A stretch of DNA of 64,000 nucleotides from Liolophura sinensis (taxonomy: Eukaryota > Mollusca > Polyplacophora > Chitonida > Chitonidae): assembly GCF_032854445.1 (NCBI RefSeq), contig NC_088299.1:17723608-17787607 (forward strand), written 5' to 3'. The notes below the pieces were generated by a model. That model was not told the DNA's origin and ran no database searches. It saw only the letters and a program-made list of their open reading frames with translations. Positions 33,632 to 46,439 of this stretch are shown in pieces. Position 1 is the first letter of the stretch. Each line of letters begins with the position of its first letter. A program made the translations under genes and the position numbers.

Positions 33632-36440
33632 AATAGCATGTATATTCTCGTGCACATATGCCTACCCTGCATTCTCGATATGTTACCGTTCACTGACACT
33701 GGATTATAGCCCATTCCCATTTGAATCACAGAAACTATTTCATCATAATATAAAACTAGGAGAAGTGAATGTGCATTTAACAGTTTTTACAGGACAAACA
33801 TCGTTAGTACGCCCTACAAGTGCCCGATGTTTCCGACAGCCCAAAAGCCTTCCCCTATTTCAAATCTTTAGCTAATAGATTAATTTCTAACATCATCACA
33901 CGACAATGTATAGATCGAGGGTTTTGTATGGTTTTAAGGTTCAGGGCTAGTCCGTCAATGTTTATTATGTACTGGCTACTTTTGTGACGGAAACACATCC
34001 GATTTTAAAGGGCAACACAGCACCTGGTTAAAACATATTTCAATCGAAAGCAGGACACACAAGGCTTCTAAAAAGTCTCATGCTTTATTATTTTAATGAG
34101 ATTTCACCGAATAATATGCAGAACAAAATGATAATATTACTCAAATGCCTGGTGTGAATCGAGACACCCATCTTGAGAATTTTTTTCAATCAAACACGTT
34201 ACTATCAGATTGCGCGGACTAAGCTTACCTATTCACCCCATGAAGTAACATATGATAACACAGAATTCCTGCATAAACATCATTTTGAGATCGTTTACAA
34301 CGAATTTTTTACGTGTAGCCGAAGGGCCATTTCTCGCAGTGTTGTTGGACAGATATGTATCATTTACGGACCACGACAGACGTAGTATTAGTTGATTCAC
34401 AAGCCGTGTAATTTTCAACAACGTTATCACAAACTATATCAGACAGCAGCATACCGTCTCGTCTCTTCAAAATTGGTGTCAACGTTGGCTCGTACCTCTC
34501 AGCTCGCTCATTCACGCAACATCTATTCCACTTGGTAAGAATGCACGACCCAAGTTCACCTCACAGTCCTCGCTAAATCACCAGCCATTTTGCCTTCACC
34601 ACAGTCTTGAAAAAGTTACCGTTCCTAGATGGTGCATCCACGTTAAATCTGAAAAGATTAGCTTAATGGCCGTCTTGTTAAGAAATGGTTTGCACCAATA
34701 CCGGACGGAATATACCAAGAATGTGGCGTCTGGGAACTGAGAGGTAAGAGCCAAAGTTGTCATCAGTTTTGGGCCGCAGCTATTGTTTAGAAAGAACTCG
34801 TGGCGTGAATCGGTGTATGGTTTACCATCGGTTGCCCCTGTGGCTACGATACTCAGCCAGCCCAGTGTAAAGAGAGGAGTTGAAGTAGGCACCTGGGGCT
34901 CTAGCCTCGGCCTAAACCGCATTCATCCCCAAGTAGACCTTAGGCCTACTTGGACAGGCTGTTCAAATTATACAAATACATTTTTTGTCCATGTTACCCT
35001 TTAGTCATCATTCAGCTACTACATAACGAATATCAGTCAGTGAAAATTTTGCACAACCAGCACAACCCTCGGGTCTTTCAGTGGAAATAAACATTAGTCA
35101 GGCGCTGTCTTTCACTTTAAGATTTTAAGAGGCTATCTCTGATATACACCGAGTATGATAATGTCGCCTACAGCTGTGGTTTTGATCTTCACGCAGATGT
35201 GTCATACTTGGAAGGGAATGGGTCCGTTCTTTCCTGTAGGTTTCCACGTACATATACAGCGTATAGGTAAATACAGGTTCCAGCTATATAGTAGCAGGTA
35301 CCGATAGTAACCACGTGATTGGCGGCTAACTGTGTACTCTAAAATGTTTCACTTATGCGATGACGGCTAGCATTTTGGTGGGAGAAACGCACGATCACCT
35401 GCAAGTTGCTGGTAGACATTCCCACGTACGAGCAATCATAATTCACCCAAGTGATGTTGAAAACATGTCTCCTAATCACAACTTGGCCCAAAGCAATAAT
35501 GTCAAACCGAGAATTTTGTTAACAGGTATTTAGAACAGATTCCCTATAAACGGTTGGCAAAGAGAATATCTGACGAACGAGAAGCCTTTTTGACTTTGCT
35601 CACGGGATGCCCACAGGCGGTAGACGACCTAAGTTTCGTTAGGGAGACAGACGCCTTCAATCAGTGCAGACATAAACATGAAGTATCTAGAAATGGTTTT
35701 CCTGTGCAAAACAAAGAAAATTATGCTATCGAGAAAAAAATGGCGTGTTCAGCTTATCTATGGTTCTTTCACGTGCATAGAATTTCCACCAAGAGAGTCA
35801 AATGACAATACGGATTTGAAACCAGGCAGGAAATGTTTTTATAGCCACTACATAGCCTAGTATAGATCAGTGCTATGAATACAACACTTTACGAAGGGAG
35901 AATAACCCAGGGTACTAACATGTACGTTAGTGCATATAGTCGTCTTCACAAGTACAGGATCAGAATCTCCAAACTCAGTATAGCACATTACTCATGTGCT
36001 ATACGCTGATTCGCTGAAAACTGATTATTGCTGCTGCCTGACATGTTATCACCTTTTATTTACTATATATGTATTATTTCCTCCATATCTATTCGGGAAC
36101 TAGTGCTTTAGGTTTTCTGTATAAAGAGCCTTGCTATCATCGGCTTGAACCTCCCCTTACTCCCCTTTATGAGTGGTATGACAGATTCAGTCAGGTCGCA
36201 TTGTTAAGTTTCAAGTCCGTTTTTCTTGCTCATTGTTGAAAAATGTCAGACACAATCTACAAATGCAGGTAAAGAAAATTTCTCAAATTTTAGCTCATGT
36301 GTTAATGTTTTAGTCCAGAAATAATATGTAGCTTAGTTAAACACGCTGAGATAATAAACACAGATTCAGTTTGGGATAGAGAAGAAAATTGGATACCTGG
36401 GTATTTTACGGTGTGCCATTCGAAGTATTTCTACCGTATT
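33632..36440. other. Unique DNA with one old SINE fragment
   Basis: No supported gene. 35340-35440 is a diverged SINE body on the minus strand (GCTAGCATTTTGGTGGGAG, GACATTCCCACGTACGAG). The 108-codon minus frame at 34596-34922 and 83-codon plus frame at 35554-35805 have no recognisable domain. Confidence 0.45.
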
Positions 36441-36790
36441 TACCTGGCGAAACACGTTTACACCGTTTATACCACGAAGAAAAGGTTTGTACCGCAGAGT
36501 AAAGCTGCACCACAGAGAAAATTTTTACACTGCAGAGAAAACTGTTACACTGCGGATAAAACGTTTGCACGAAAGAAACCTTTCTACTGGCGAGAAAAGG
36601 TTTACACTACCATAAAAAAACCTTTTCTACTGGGGAGAGAAGGTTTACACCGCGGAAAAAAGGTTTACACCGCATAATGAAAGGTTTACATCAGTGAGAA
36701 AATTTTTCTACCCTTCCATCTCTGAGAAAACCTTTCCATCTCTGAGAAAACCTTCCCAACGGGAGAAAAAATTTACACCGTAGAGAAAAG
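36440..36790. repeat. Degenerate A-rich repeats of GAAAAGGTTTACACCGC type
   Basis: Some 14 imperfect units of 18-28 bp built on AGAGAAAAGGTTTACACCGC. There are opposite-sense AAACCTTTTCTAC pieces and a direct 20-bp duplication CATCTCTGAGAAAACCTTTC/CC near 36720-36755. An 88-codon plus frame covers part. The spacing is irregular, so this is an old, rearranged minisatellite. Confidence 0.7.
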
Positions 36791-37964
36791 GTATACAATC
36801 TGAATTTATGTTGTGTAAAATGTTTAAATACATTCTCACTTCTGTGTTGTCAATGATAAGCTTTCAAGCTGATAATGATGACGTTCTTTGAATCATTCCA
36901 TAACTCAGTAGAAAATGTTTAAAATTTCGAATACCTCTAACAGGCCACCGTAGTATTTAAATGTGAGCTATAGAATTACTTACTGCTCAATTTTACTCAA
37001 TTTACTCAACTTACTCAATTTTTGATGACGAGATACTGAGCTGATCTACCCTTCCCCTAGGTTCCCCACACTCAGTGCACAGTAAACGAACTCAACGTAA
37101 TCTCGAAATGTAATCAATCACATAATCGAATTTCCGCATTATTTCACTGCAGTTCATTTTGTCGGAGTGTGAATACTTGCGGCTTGAATGAAAATTACTT
37201 GGACTGTGCTCAACAGTTTCCTTTCTTTTCTGTTTTTTATTCGAGTGGACAAATCCAAGAAGACACCTGTGGTGTAAACGGAATGTAGTTGTTAAGATAT
37301 ATTCTACAATCAAAGACAGTTACGCCTTTTGTATCCTTGCACATTATTGTCAGGTCACCTAATTGGTGAGTAGACCAGTACCGTCTCCCCAGCTCGACAC
37401 ATCTCTTTTGCGCTAAATACCAAAGACTAAAGACTCGTCCTCAGCAAGACCTAAAAAAGGTCAGTCAGAAAAAGTTAATTGAGATATTTGGCCTGACAAT
37501 GACACACCATGATGAAAAGAAACCCTTCTGCAAAGCAGTCCCAAGTTGTCTGCTCGTCGTGTTAGCGATATGTCACTGTGTTTAAGTTGCTGCGCTGGTA
37601 TAGCTCAAGTAGGTCTGTATAACTGTCACCGCATAATGACAAAAGAAAGTAACACAAATGAACTCCGACATGAGACTGGAAATGCAAAGGAGCCTATCAT
37701 TACAATAACATGTGATCTTACAAAATACAACCCATGAAACTGTGTCATCTTTATTTCACTCCACCATCCATAATCTTTGTCAATAAGTGCCACATTATCG
37801 AACATGCTTCAGTGAACAAAATGGATAGCTGTGAGTGTGACACACTACTTCGACATAAGTAATTAAGGCTTTGTAGTGCCATTTGTAAACTTTTGAACAC
37901 TGCATCTTCAACCAGTGCGGTTTGCAAAACTTGCACACTGTGAACTAGGCGTCGGCATGTTGAT
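36790..37964. other. No gene seen
   Basis: Unique A+T-rich sequence with only short frames. A stretch near 37330-37380 (TTGTCAGGTCACCTAATTGG) resembles 20665-20690 (ATTGTCAGGTCACCTGATTA), a short shared word with no further alignment. Confidence 0.45.
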
Positions 37965-37966
37965 AT

Positions 37967-37997
<31 letters not shown>

Positions 37998-38120
37998 TTT
38001 GATTAGTGTTTTACGCCCTACTCAAGAATATTTCACTTATACGGCGGCCAGCATTATGGTGGGAGAAAACCGGGCAGAGCTCGGGGGAAACCAACCACCA
38101 TTCGCAGGTTTTGCTGACTC
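37965..38120 (-). mobile_element. 5'-truncated SINE with long ATTT tail
   Basis: Tail of about eight ATTT units, GATTAGTGTTTTACGCCCTA, then body to ACCATTCGCAGGTTTTGCTGA. The head and B-box region are missing. Minus-strand orientation. Confidence 0.85.
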
Positions 38121-39490
38121 ATACCTGAACAAGATATTATTACATTGACTGGGACTTGACAAATCAGTATCTATCAAAATATTCAGGCCTTTGAAGTGAG
38201 CATGGAATTACCATTCATGTCCTACGTGTTCAGACTGCTCAGTTTGATCGAACTCCTCACAGTGCCACCTGGGGACCTTGCTCCGTCTCACTTCAAATTC
38301 AATTCGTCTGTCTGGCGCCAGATTATGTCGCGTCCGTGCCGTATACAATATTCACTATTCCGGAACCTGTCATGTTGCTCCGGAATTCCCATCGTAATCA
38401 CAATTATCCCACGTAACCTTTTTATTACTGATACCTATATCCCCCTGCGCATTTTTTCCTTCTTGACATGTCACGTATGGTAATGTAATCTTAGGCCAAG
38501 TATTGATATTTCATGGCTGGATTTTCTTCTAACACTTCAGAATGATTTAAACACATCAGTGGAAATCGGTGAATTAGAAACAAATGCAATTTAGCAGATA
38601 AAAGAGACCTGGATTTAGATTTATAGGGCAGATACAACAAATAAAAAAAGACACGATTTCCGTACTTAAAACCTAAACTATGCGCGGTTCCTTTTATTCT
38701 CCAAAATCCGTACATATTGTATATCTCCTTAGAATATCCTGCTTTCCCCTGCAGAAGGACTTTCGTTAGGGCTTGCATTTACAGCCCTCAGTGCTACTCC
38801 TGTTATAACATTTACTTCGTTATGGGATGCGGTTAGACAGCCATTGAAATAATGTTTCAGTAAGAGTTACTATGACAACCCCAACGTTTATTAAAGCAAT
38901 ATTTGCTTCCTCTCCGGCCGTACGTGAGAAGGTCTTCCAGCAATCTGCGGATGGTCGTGGGTTTCGCCCGGCCTTTGCCCGTTTTTCACGTATCATGATG
39001 CTGGCTGCCGTCGTATAAGCGAAATATTCTTGAGTAGGGCGTAAAACATCAAGGTTAAAGTTTACTCTCATATCACTTCGCCACTACAGATCACTACAAA
39101 ATCAATATGCACATGTCAGTTTTCAGACCAGGAAACAGTAGACTTCTGAGTTAGTGAGATATAATCCACAGTAGGCAAGCGGCGTGTTCGGTATAGTCCT
39201 ATGACTTGATAGCCACAGTTTCCGATGTCCATCCCACAATATCTTCTTTGTATCGTTGCATTTTCTGCCTGATCCTAAATGTGACAGTGCGCAGTCTGTA
39301 TCAAGCATTAGATATGTGCTGTGATGTGAAAAACATGCATAATAAGAAAAATGATCTGTCAGCATTTTTCGATATCCGTGATTAAAAAAGCTCTTTTAAC
39401 TGTATATCCGAGCCTGGAAGATTTTTTACAAGGCACGCTGGAGAGCAGACTCTATCCTACTTTAAGTCTGACGTTCTCTGAAAAATTTTC
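38121..39490. other. Mostly unique; one SINE fragment
   Basis: No gene seen. 38905-39055 is a plus-strand 5'-truncated SINE (TTGCTTCCTCTCCGGCCGTA to AGTAGGGCGTAAAACATCAA) without a clear tail. Two 95-codon frames at 38196-38483 (+) and 38491-38778 (-) show no domain. Confidence 0.5.
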
Positions 39491-39493
39491 ATT

Positions 39494-39506
39494 TTATATA
39501 AATAAA
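39494..39506 (+). promoter_or_regulatory. TATA box for the 39.5-kb gene candidate
   Basis: TTATATAAATAAA, 41 bases before the ATG at 39547. A start of transcription about 30 bases downstream would fall near 39525-39530, leaving a leader of about 20 bases. A+T-rich sequence makes chance matches common. Confidence 0.35.
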
Positions 39507-39529
39507 CCACCGCACTGCTGAGTTTGATT

Positions 39530-39547
39530 ATGACAGGAACCAGATAA
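39530..39547 (+). promoter_or_regulatory. Five-codon upstream ORF overlapping the main start
   Basis: ATG at 39530 begins M-T-G-T-R-stop. Its TAA (39545-39547) shares a base with the ATG at 39547 (TAATG). If the leader includes it, termination and re-initiation could set translation of the main frame. It depends on where transcription starts. Confidence 0.25.
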
Positions 39548-40101
39548 TGTTGGTTATGTTATGTGCACAGCTGCCGTCAGCTTCTAAATTTAGCTTGCCA
39601 CTGTTTGCATATACTTGTTCAGGGCCTGCTGTCTACCGCTGCCTTAGAATGTTCCACAATACCCTCAGTTCGGTGCCTGTTTGTTTACAACAAGTGGTCA
39701 AGAATTTTCTTATTCTAGACAATTCCACCAGTCTATATAAGACCTATGAAAGCAGGTCAAAGGGGGAGAAAGGAGAATTATTGAGAGTTTTGGATGCTTT
39801 CGCTGTGTATTACTTCAGTAGGCCTTTTGTGCTGAATTTTGGTATCTTTATAGCCTCTGGCTTTGTTATATCATATCTCCACCGAGCACTTGTTCAGTCT
39901 GAACTTGTATATTTAATTTGTGCCCCTGTGTACACAGTGCTTATTAGTACACAGACCCTGTCTGTGGAATTTTGTGTATATTTCGTCATACACTCAGTTA
40001 TACTGTGGATTTTCCCTCTTATTTGTGCATTTATGCCTGTATGGTTTTCTGCATTGTGGAATATATGCGTCCGTTTGGACTTGACACCGTCGTACATGTA
40101 A
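39547..40101 (+). CDS. Hypothetical intronless gene: 184-aa hydrophobic protein
   Basis: This is the longest non-repeat reading frame in the window and the only one with gene-like signals on both sides: TATA box at 39494, AATAAA at 40198 and 40213, and GT-rich sequence after them. A is at -3 of the ATG. The first ~90 residues are mixed, with a charged hinge ESRSKGEKGELLRVLDAF near 70-87. Three hydrophobic segments follow, at about 94-112 (FVLNFGIFIASGFVISYLH), 119-137 and 143-172, so a membrane protein is likely if it is expressed. No catalytic motif or known family is seen, and no second copy lies in the window. The 5' splice-like CAT|GTAAGT at the stop codon leaves open that it is an exon end. 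It could still be a chance frame, because U-rich codons give hydrophobic residues. Function unknown. Confidence 0.35.
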   Translation: MLVMLCAQLPSASKFSLPLFAYTCSGPAVYRCLRMFHNTLSSVPVCLQQVVKNFLILDNSTSLYKTYESRSKGEKGELLRVLDAFAVYYFSRPFVLNFGIFIASGFVISYLHRALVQSELVYLICAPVYTVLISTQTLSVEFCVYFVIHSVILWIFPLICAFMPVWFSALWNICVRLDLTPSYM

Positions 40102-40250
40102 GTACTTTAGTATTTATATAGATACTGCTATCCTTTCTTGTTAAACTTAAGTACTTTAGTATTTGTAAAAGTCTTGTTATCTGTTCTTGTTAAACGTAAT
40201 AAATTGTTGTGAAATAAAATCTGCTGGTTTTGGTTACCTTTTTGTGCGGC
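40100..40250 (+). promoter_or_regulatory. Possible 3' UTR with two poly(A) signals
   Basis: AATAAA at 40198-40203 and again at 40213-40218, with a GT-rich stretch (GCTGGTTTTGGTTACCTTTT) from 40223. A 49-bp imperfect duplication (AAGTACTTTAGTATTT at 40100 and 40149) makes up the proposed 3' UTR. Confidence 0.35.
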
Positions 40251-41980
40251 TAAACTGTCGTGTATTTCGAACAAGCCATCTCTTTATAAAACAGGCAGTT
40301 GGGTCGTAACAGTAATATATATTAAATATGATTAAAGTAAATTATTTCCAAAGTTAAAATGAAAGTCAGATAAACAGGCCTACTGGGATCGCAGCTCACC
40401 AGAGGGTGGGTAGGCATAATGTCAATACCCACAAACATAAGAATCAAATAACCTTCCCTAGTGATCAACGTTTTTATCCAAAATTACCCTCACCCCGTCC
40501 CACCTCCTGTCCTTGTGTGTAGTTTTAGGTTGAGGTCGTGGTACACACGGGTGTCAGAACCTGGTGAAATTCGTACCGGGATGCGGTAGACAGTTGGCCT
40601 TATTTTGCCGTCTCCATTTTCTGCCACCCATTAATTATTGGCAACTTGCCAGACTTGTGCCAGCGATAGACCCATTTTCCTGTCACCTCTATAGCGTGAT
40701 TCGACATGATAACCTACCACTGTGGCATTTTTGGATTTCGTCTCAAATTCCCTCGGAGTCGAAACAGATTTTATTATCACAAGTGGGGTTCCGAGCACGA
40801 GTTGTAAGTAAGAACATTTCCGAGATTGTTTTACCCCATCTCTCGGAGAGACGAGAATACGATTAATTCTGTGTGAACACTTCCTACTCTATGTCTGGCC
40901 TTTAAAATGTCAAAAGTCATGATATTTCTTTTCCAGGTCATTTGCGCCCTACAGTGTTAGATATTGGAACAAGATTTTGCTGAAATTGCCATGGTGGCAT
41001 AGATCGCCCAGTCGCTGTCAAATATGGGGACGTTGCTGATCGCCTTCCCCAGACGACTGGCTCTTGGCCAATCAAGCCTTACCTGGCAAGATTTGGCAAA
41101 TCTCGGAGAACTCTACCCGGTATACCTCAACCTTTATATCCGACTTCTGTATGACAGAGATGAAATATTCGTGGATGCAACGTAAAGCCCAGTTCAAGAA
41201 AATGATGAGAAAATAAGCCAATGTTTAGATAAAAACGGACCAACTGAAGACAATCTGGGGCCGCTTCTATTGTGAGCTCGGCTCTAGTCATGACGAGTGG
41301 TCTGATTCTTTTGATATTTTCTAACTGCTGCATCTACGCGTCGAATTAAACATTCGTATACCAGCCGTCAACCAAGATGGACGTTACAGGTCAATAATCG
41401 CCAAGTCCCAAAACGATATTTAGCACAAATCACCAAATAACTAAGACTTTGTTTAAAGTACGACATTAGGGCGAAATAATGCAAAGAAAAGCAGTTAATA
41501 GTTTTAATGATGTTGGAAAGACGAAAGCATATGAGCGAAATCAGTATTCAAATCGTTCACCATAGTAGTCATGAAGCAGAGCGCTAGAGATTGTGGACTC
41601 ACTGTCCATATTTACATCCAATATAATTATACTCAGTGTGAAACTTAAGTATGATGGAATAACCTTGACGCACTAGTTTTTGGAGTAATAACTTGTGTTG
41701 TTGATTGAAGGCCCTTTCCTTTCTGGTTTGCAGCATACCTGTGGTCGAAATCAGGTCCCAATATCTAGATTGGACAATCACAATCAGCTGATGCGAGGAC
41801 CAAATAATCCACGCTATAATTAAACCTAAGGTCTCTACAGATATAAATGAAGTAAATTATCCGTAATTTTGTTATTGTTATTATTATTTTCCTTTGCAGA
41901 GAAATGAATGACATTGATGTCAGTGCGCCAGTAAGAAAATGAAGCGCTGAATATCCACAGTAGAAAATTAATGCCTGCTT
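40250..41980. other. No gene seen
   Basis: A 100-codon plus frame at 40564-40866 has no domain. No tandem repeats or SINE. Unique sequence between the gene candidate and the 40-bp minisatellite. Confidence 0.5.
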
Positions 41981-42815
41981 TCCTTGACTGGTCAAGTCTG
42001 CATGCCCCTCATGACCGGGTTCCTTGACTGGTCACGTCTACATACCCCTCATGGACAGATCCATTGACTGGTCACGTCTACATACCCCTCTAGGCCAGGT
42101 CCTTTGACTGGTCACGTCTGCATGCCCCTCATAGCCGGGTTCCTTGACTGGTCACGTCTACATACCCCTCATGGCCAGATCCATTGACTGGTCACGTCTA
42201 CATACACCTCTAGGCCAGGTCCTTTGACTGGTCACGTCTACATACCCCTCATGGCCAGATCCATTGACTGGTCACGTCTACATACCCCTCTTGGCCAGGT
42301 CCTTTGACTGGTCACTTCTGCATGTCCCTCATAGCCGGGTTCCTTGACTGGTCACGTCTACATACCCCTCATGGCCAGATCCATTGACTGGTCACGTCTA
42401 CATACACCTCTAGGCCAGGTCCTTTGACTGGTCACGTCTGCATACCTCTCATGACCAGGTTCCTTGACTGGTCACGTCTACATACCCCTCATGACCAGCT
42501 TCCTTGACTGGTCACGTCTGCATACCCCTCATGGCCAGTTTCCTTGACTGGTCACGTCTACATACCTCTTGTGACAAGGTTCCCTTAGTGGTCACGTCTA
42601 CATACCTCTCATGGCCAGGTTCCTTGACTGGTCACGTTTACGTACCTCTTATGACTAGGTTCCTTGACTGGTCACGTCTACATACCTCTCATGGCCAGGT
42701 TCCTTGACTGGTCACGTCAACATCCCCTCATGGTCAGGTTCTTTGACTGGTCACGTATGTATACCCCTCATGGCCAGGTCCCTTGACTGGTCACGCCTAC
42801 ATACCCCTCATGTCA
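41981..42815. repeat. 40-bp minisatellite
   Basis: About 21 tandem copies of a 40-bp unit containing TCCTTGACTGGTCACGTCTA, then CATACCCCTCATGGCCAG. Variants ATCCATTGACTGG and GTCCTTTGACTGG alternate in the middle part, giving a 120-bp three-unit pattern over 42020-42420. 40 is not divisible by three, so frames are not preserved and coding is unlikely. Confidence 0.95.
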
Positions 42816-45800
42816 TTGATAAGGTAGTTTGTACATTCGCATGTTTTCTTTGGGGCAACAGGCGGTCTATAGAAATGGTGTAACATCCAACAATGTGACG
42901 TGCAAGTTTGTATTCACATGAGGAAACGTTCGTGAGTACAATGTCAAAGGTCGATGAGTTTCCCTGTGTGCTCCGGTTACCTTCATCCATATCACTGACA
43001 GTCGTCATATACAATGTGAGCAAACTGGGCAGTTAAAACAATCAAGTAAATAAATAAATAAAAAATAACTCAATGTCTATCGGGTGGATGGGCATTAAAT
43101 GCAACCAACACTAAGTACATCAGAAATTACATCAACTTAAGTTATACCGTTGGACTCCTAGATGTCCTCTTTTCTGTGTTGTTTTCCTACCAATTTGTGA
43201 AAACATTTGAGAGTCAGGACTGGTAAAGTGAGGATTTGTATCATTTACCATGTCACTGTAAACACTTATTTCAATCACGTGTTGTTATACAAATCCAACA
43301 AATCTGTCACTGTACACGCAGTCGACTTTGATCAAATATAATAGAAAGAATTCTGTTTCATTACAAACAGTTTGTGAGCAATCCCACCATCCAGAGTCAC
43401 TTCACGAGGGGGAGTAATTATAGCTTAAGTGGCCAGAGTTAAAACACAGATAACAAACATTGTGAACAGGTCATTTGTTGCCAAAGACCATGTACCAATG
43501 CATACTTCTTTTTTATGTCCTTACCTTTTCTTTGGTTATCTAAGTCAGAGAAAATCATCACTTTGGTTACATATTTTCATCACGCTCGTTTTAACTGTCA
43601 TAGTGTTTGTATTCTTATAAAATTGTTTTATCATGACCCCATCACCCTTCTTCCGTAGGAAGTAAACCGTTTGCGGTCAACAACAATGGGAATGTTATGT
43701 CAACACGTAGCAAGATTGTGAGATGAAGTTTCCCTGTTATCCTGATTTTAACACCACTGAGGTAAAACCCTACTCTACTATTAAGCTTCCTGTAGATATT
43801 ATAATGGAACTGAATGGATCGAACACGGTTCCCATGAGCTCCGTTATATGTTATTTATCAAATTCCCATGCATATTGTGGATCAGAGGATGTCCATATAA
43901 ACGGAGAATACAGTTATCCAAGGCGTGTACACCGTCTATAATGAGGTGTAAAGAGCGAAGGGGACCGCGCAGCTAAGCGTTGTTCTTTTAACTAAGGCGC
44001 ACTTTGCTCACAAATCTTTCCAATGTTCAAGTTTTCCACGGTATGTTAGAAGATACAGGCCACATTGCCAGAATTTCAGTCATATCGTTTAGAGAAGCTA
44101 TGAGTTCCGAGAGTTCAATGAAGCTATGGACGAAGATTTCGGTTTTGCGAAATCGACGTGGTATTAAGCAATCCTGTCTAAAACGGGCGACTGGATAATC
44201 AAAATCATGTTGAAAGAAAACAAATGACATAATCTTAGTTATTTTGGAAGAGAGGTGAGAAGAGGACTAAACAGCCACAGCCATTTTCTTATGGTGTGTT
44301 TAAGTGTAAATCAAAATTTTACATTGGATTATTGAAGACGCCATGTTAGGTAGTCGGAAACACAATAACGTGTTACTCGCAAGTACAGTTAGGTTTATAG
44401 AATGCAGTGATGTTAATATCCAGAAATATTTCACAGTGCCATGTTGTCATCACATTTGAAAACAATAACATAAAACAAAGCAAAAGGACAGGTTATGAGT
44501 ACACCAACAGAGTCACCGTCGCAAAGAAACGACTGCAACAGTTACAATACACCCTAAAACGACAGCTGTCTATTTGTTTAACCCTCTTGCTAAATAACAT
44601 TTAACAACTAATGCCTAAAGCCCGGTCATCGTCAGATGTTCTTTGTCCGATTCGCTGATCGGATAGAATACCTATAACTGGAAAATTCTCTCATCCACAC
44701 TGGAGAAGGCTCAACAATTTGTTTGACGCATTGTACCTGATTAGACGAAAAAAACCTACAGACGTTTGGCAGGCAAGACAGCCACCGTAATGATCTTCAG
44801 TTGAAATTAATGGGATTTTCTATCATGTCAGAGTTGTGGTGGTAAGAACTGTTTTTGCGAGCAATGCCAAATCACTTCAAGTGAAACGTCTTACAAGTGT
44901 TGCCAGCAAGAAAGACATTTTTAAACCTGTTACATAGCCACATTTGACATTACAGAATAAAAACTACCCGGAAGAAAACATGATTTGATTTGGATTGGTT
45001 CCATGTCTGCACTGTTCTACGCGAGAGCCACGTGACATGCACGTGTCGATCAGAGAACTGAAAAACATCTTCAACAGTTTAACCCCATTCCAACCACTTT
45101 CCAACAAAACAAAAACGCTCATAAAGACAGTCAGATATATACCGAGCTGTGAAAGGGACATGCCGAAAGAGCTTTGAGCCATTTCGAAAAAAAATAAACT
45201 TTGGATTTCTGTAGCGTGATAATAATATCGTGAAAGGGACAACCAAAAAATTATTATTCATTCCGAAACAAATTGCGACGCGGCATACTATGTCAAAGGC
45301 GTTTTTTTGTTCGTTCGCCAACCTGGAAAAAAAACTTGGTGAGAATTCATAACTGTGGTGAACGGAAAATGGCTGTTTCAGCGATGGCTGTGTCATGAAT
45401 TCAAAGCTTGTGTGGCATTGCCACGTGAAAGGCATGTAGGGTGTTGTGTGTGCGAGCGAGTCCTTTAGCTGATATACTTTCAGCTGTACATATCAACTTG
45501 TGCTAACACTGAAGTATTTCACATATCCTTTACCACGGTAATACTATGTATTCGTCCATATTCCTTTACATTCCCTAAAACACAAAACACGCACGTTCTA
45601 ATTTTTTTTAGCCAAGATCCCTGAAAAAAGAGGTTAATGTGTTATGGGTAAGGCTTCCTGCTCTTGGGTAGATGTCAGCTGGGAGATTTGGTACAAGAAC
45701 TCCATCTATACAAGACGGTATATATCTGTTATATGATATTAACATTCACACTGCCGTCTGTCTGATTGCCGCCTTACGCCGCATTCCTTCCTTACAGGTG

Positions 45801-46300
45801 CAACGTTAACAAACCTACATCACTGACTTCTAAATCACTCAGATTTACATTTTCTTACACTATGACGAGATTAAGAATATAAGCGAGATTAAGGCGAGAT
45901 TGAGACGAGAATCAATGCGCTGTGAGAGATTTGGTCGAGATTCATACAAGACTTGATGGAGAAATGAATGAGCAGGCGAGATTCGAACGAGGACGCCAGA
46001 TTTATGTAACAACGCGAGATTTACATGACATTGTCCACTGAATCTCGTTGGAGTCTCGTTGAAGTAACCAATATCGCGCTGTCCCCCTTATCGAATACCG
46101 TTACTGGTCTAGGCTGAGTGAAAAGAGGATTGTCGCATTCCATAGTCTACCGATTAAGTATGAAGAGATCTGGGCATATATTATGTCATGAGATGTTGTA
46201 ATTTTGGCAAGCTCCATGTCCTAGCTCTGTCTCACAATAAGAACTGAGAAGTGCCTTTGTCAAGTTTTCATGCTGGCCTGCAGGTAGATGAACATCCATG
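42816..46300. other. Mostly unique, no supported gene
   Basis: Short frames only. The 72-codon plus frame 43723-43941 and the minus frames at 44964-45435 lack recognisable features. 45860-46080 is a cryptically simple stretch rich in GCGAGATT and GAGATTT words. Confidence 0.45.
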
Positions 46301-46436
46301 GTTCCAAATGTGTAGGTCACGTCCATGGATTAAGTCTCCTCCATGATGAATCTAGGTTCCAAATGTGTAGGTCACGTCCATGGATTAAGTCTCCTGCATG
46401 ATAAATCTAGGTTCCAAATGTGTAGGTCACGTCTCC
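46301..46436. repeat. 55-bp tandem repeat, 2.5 copies
   Basis: GGTTCCAAATGTGTAGGTCA begins units at 46300, 46355 and 46410. The first two are complete and nearly identical, the third partial. Non-coding. Confidence 0.95.
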
Positions 46437-46439
46437 TCT

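Noticed and set aside
34596-34922. 108-codon minus-strand frame
   Set aside because: No domain, no splice or poly(A) logic, no second copy. The length is within chance for 64 kb.
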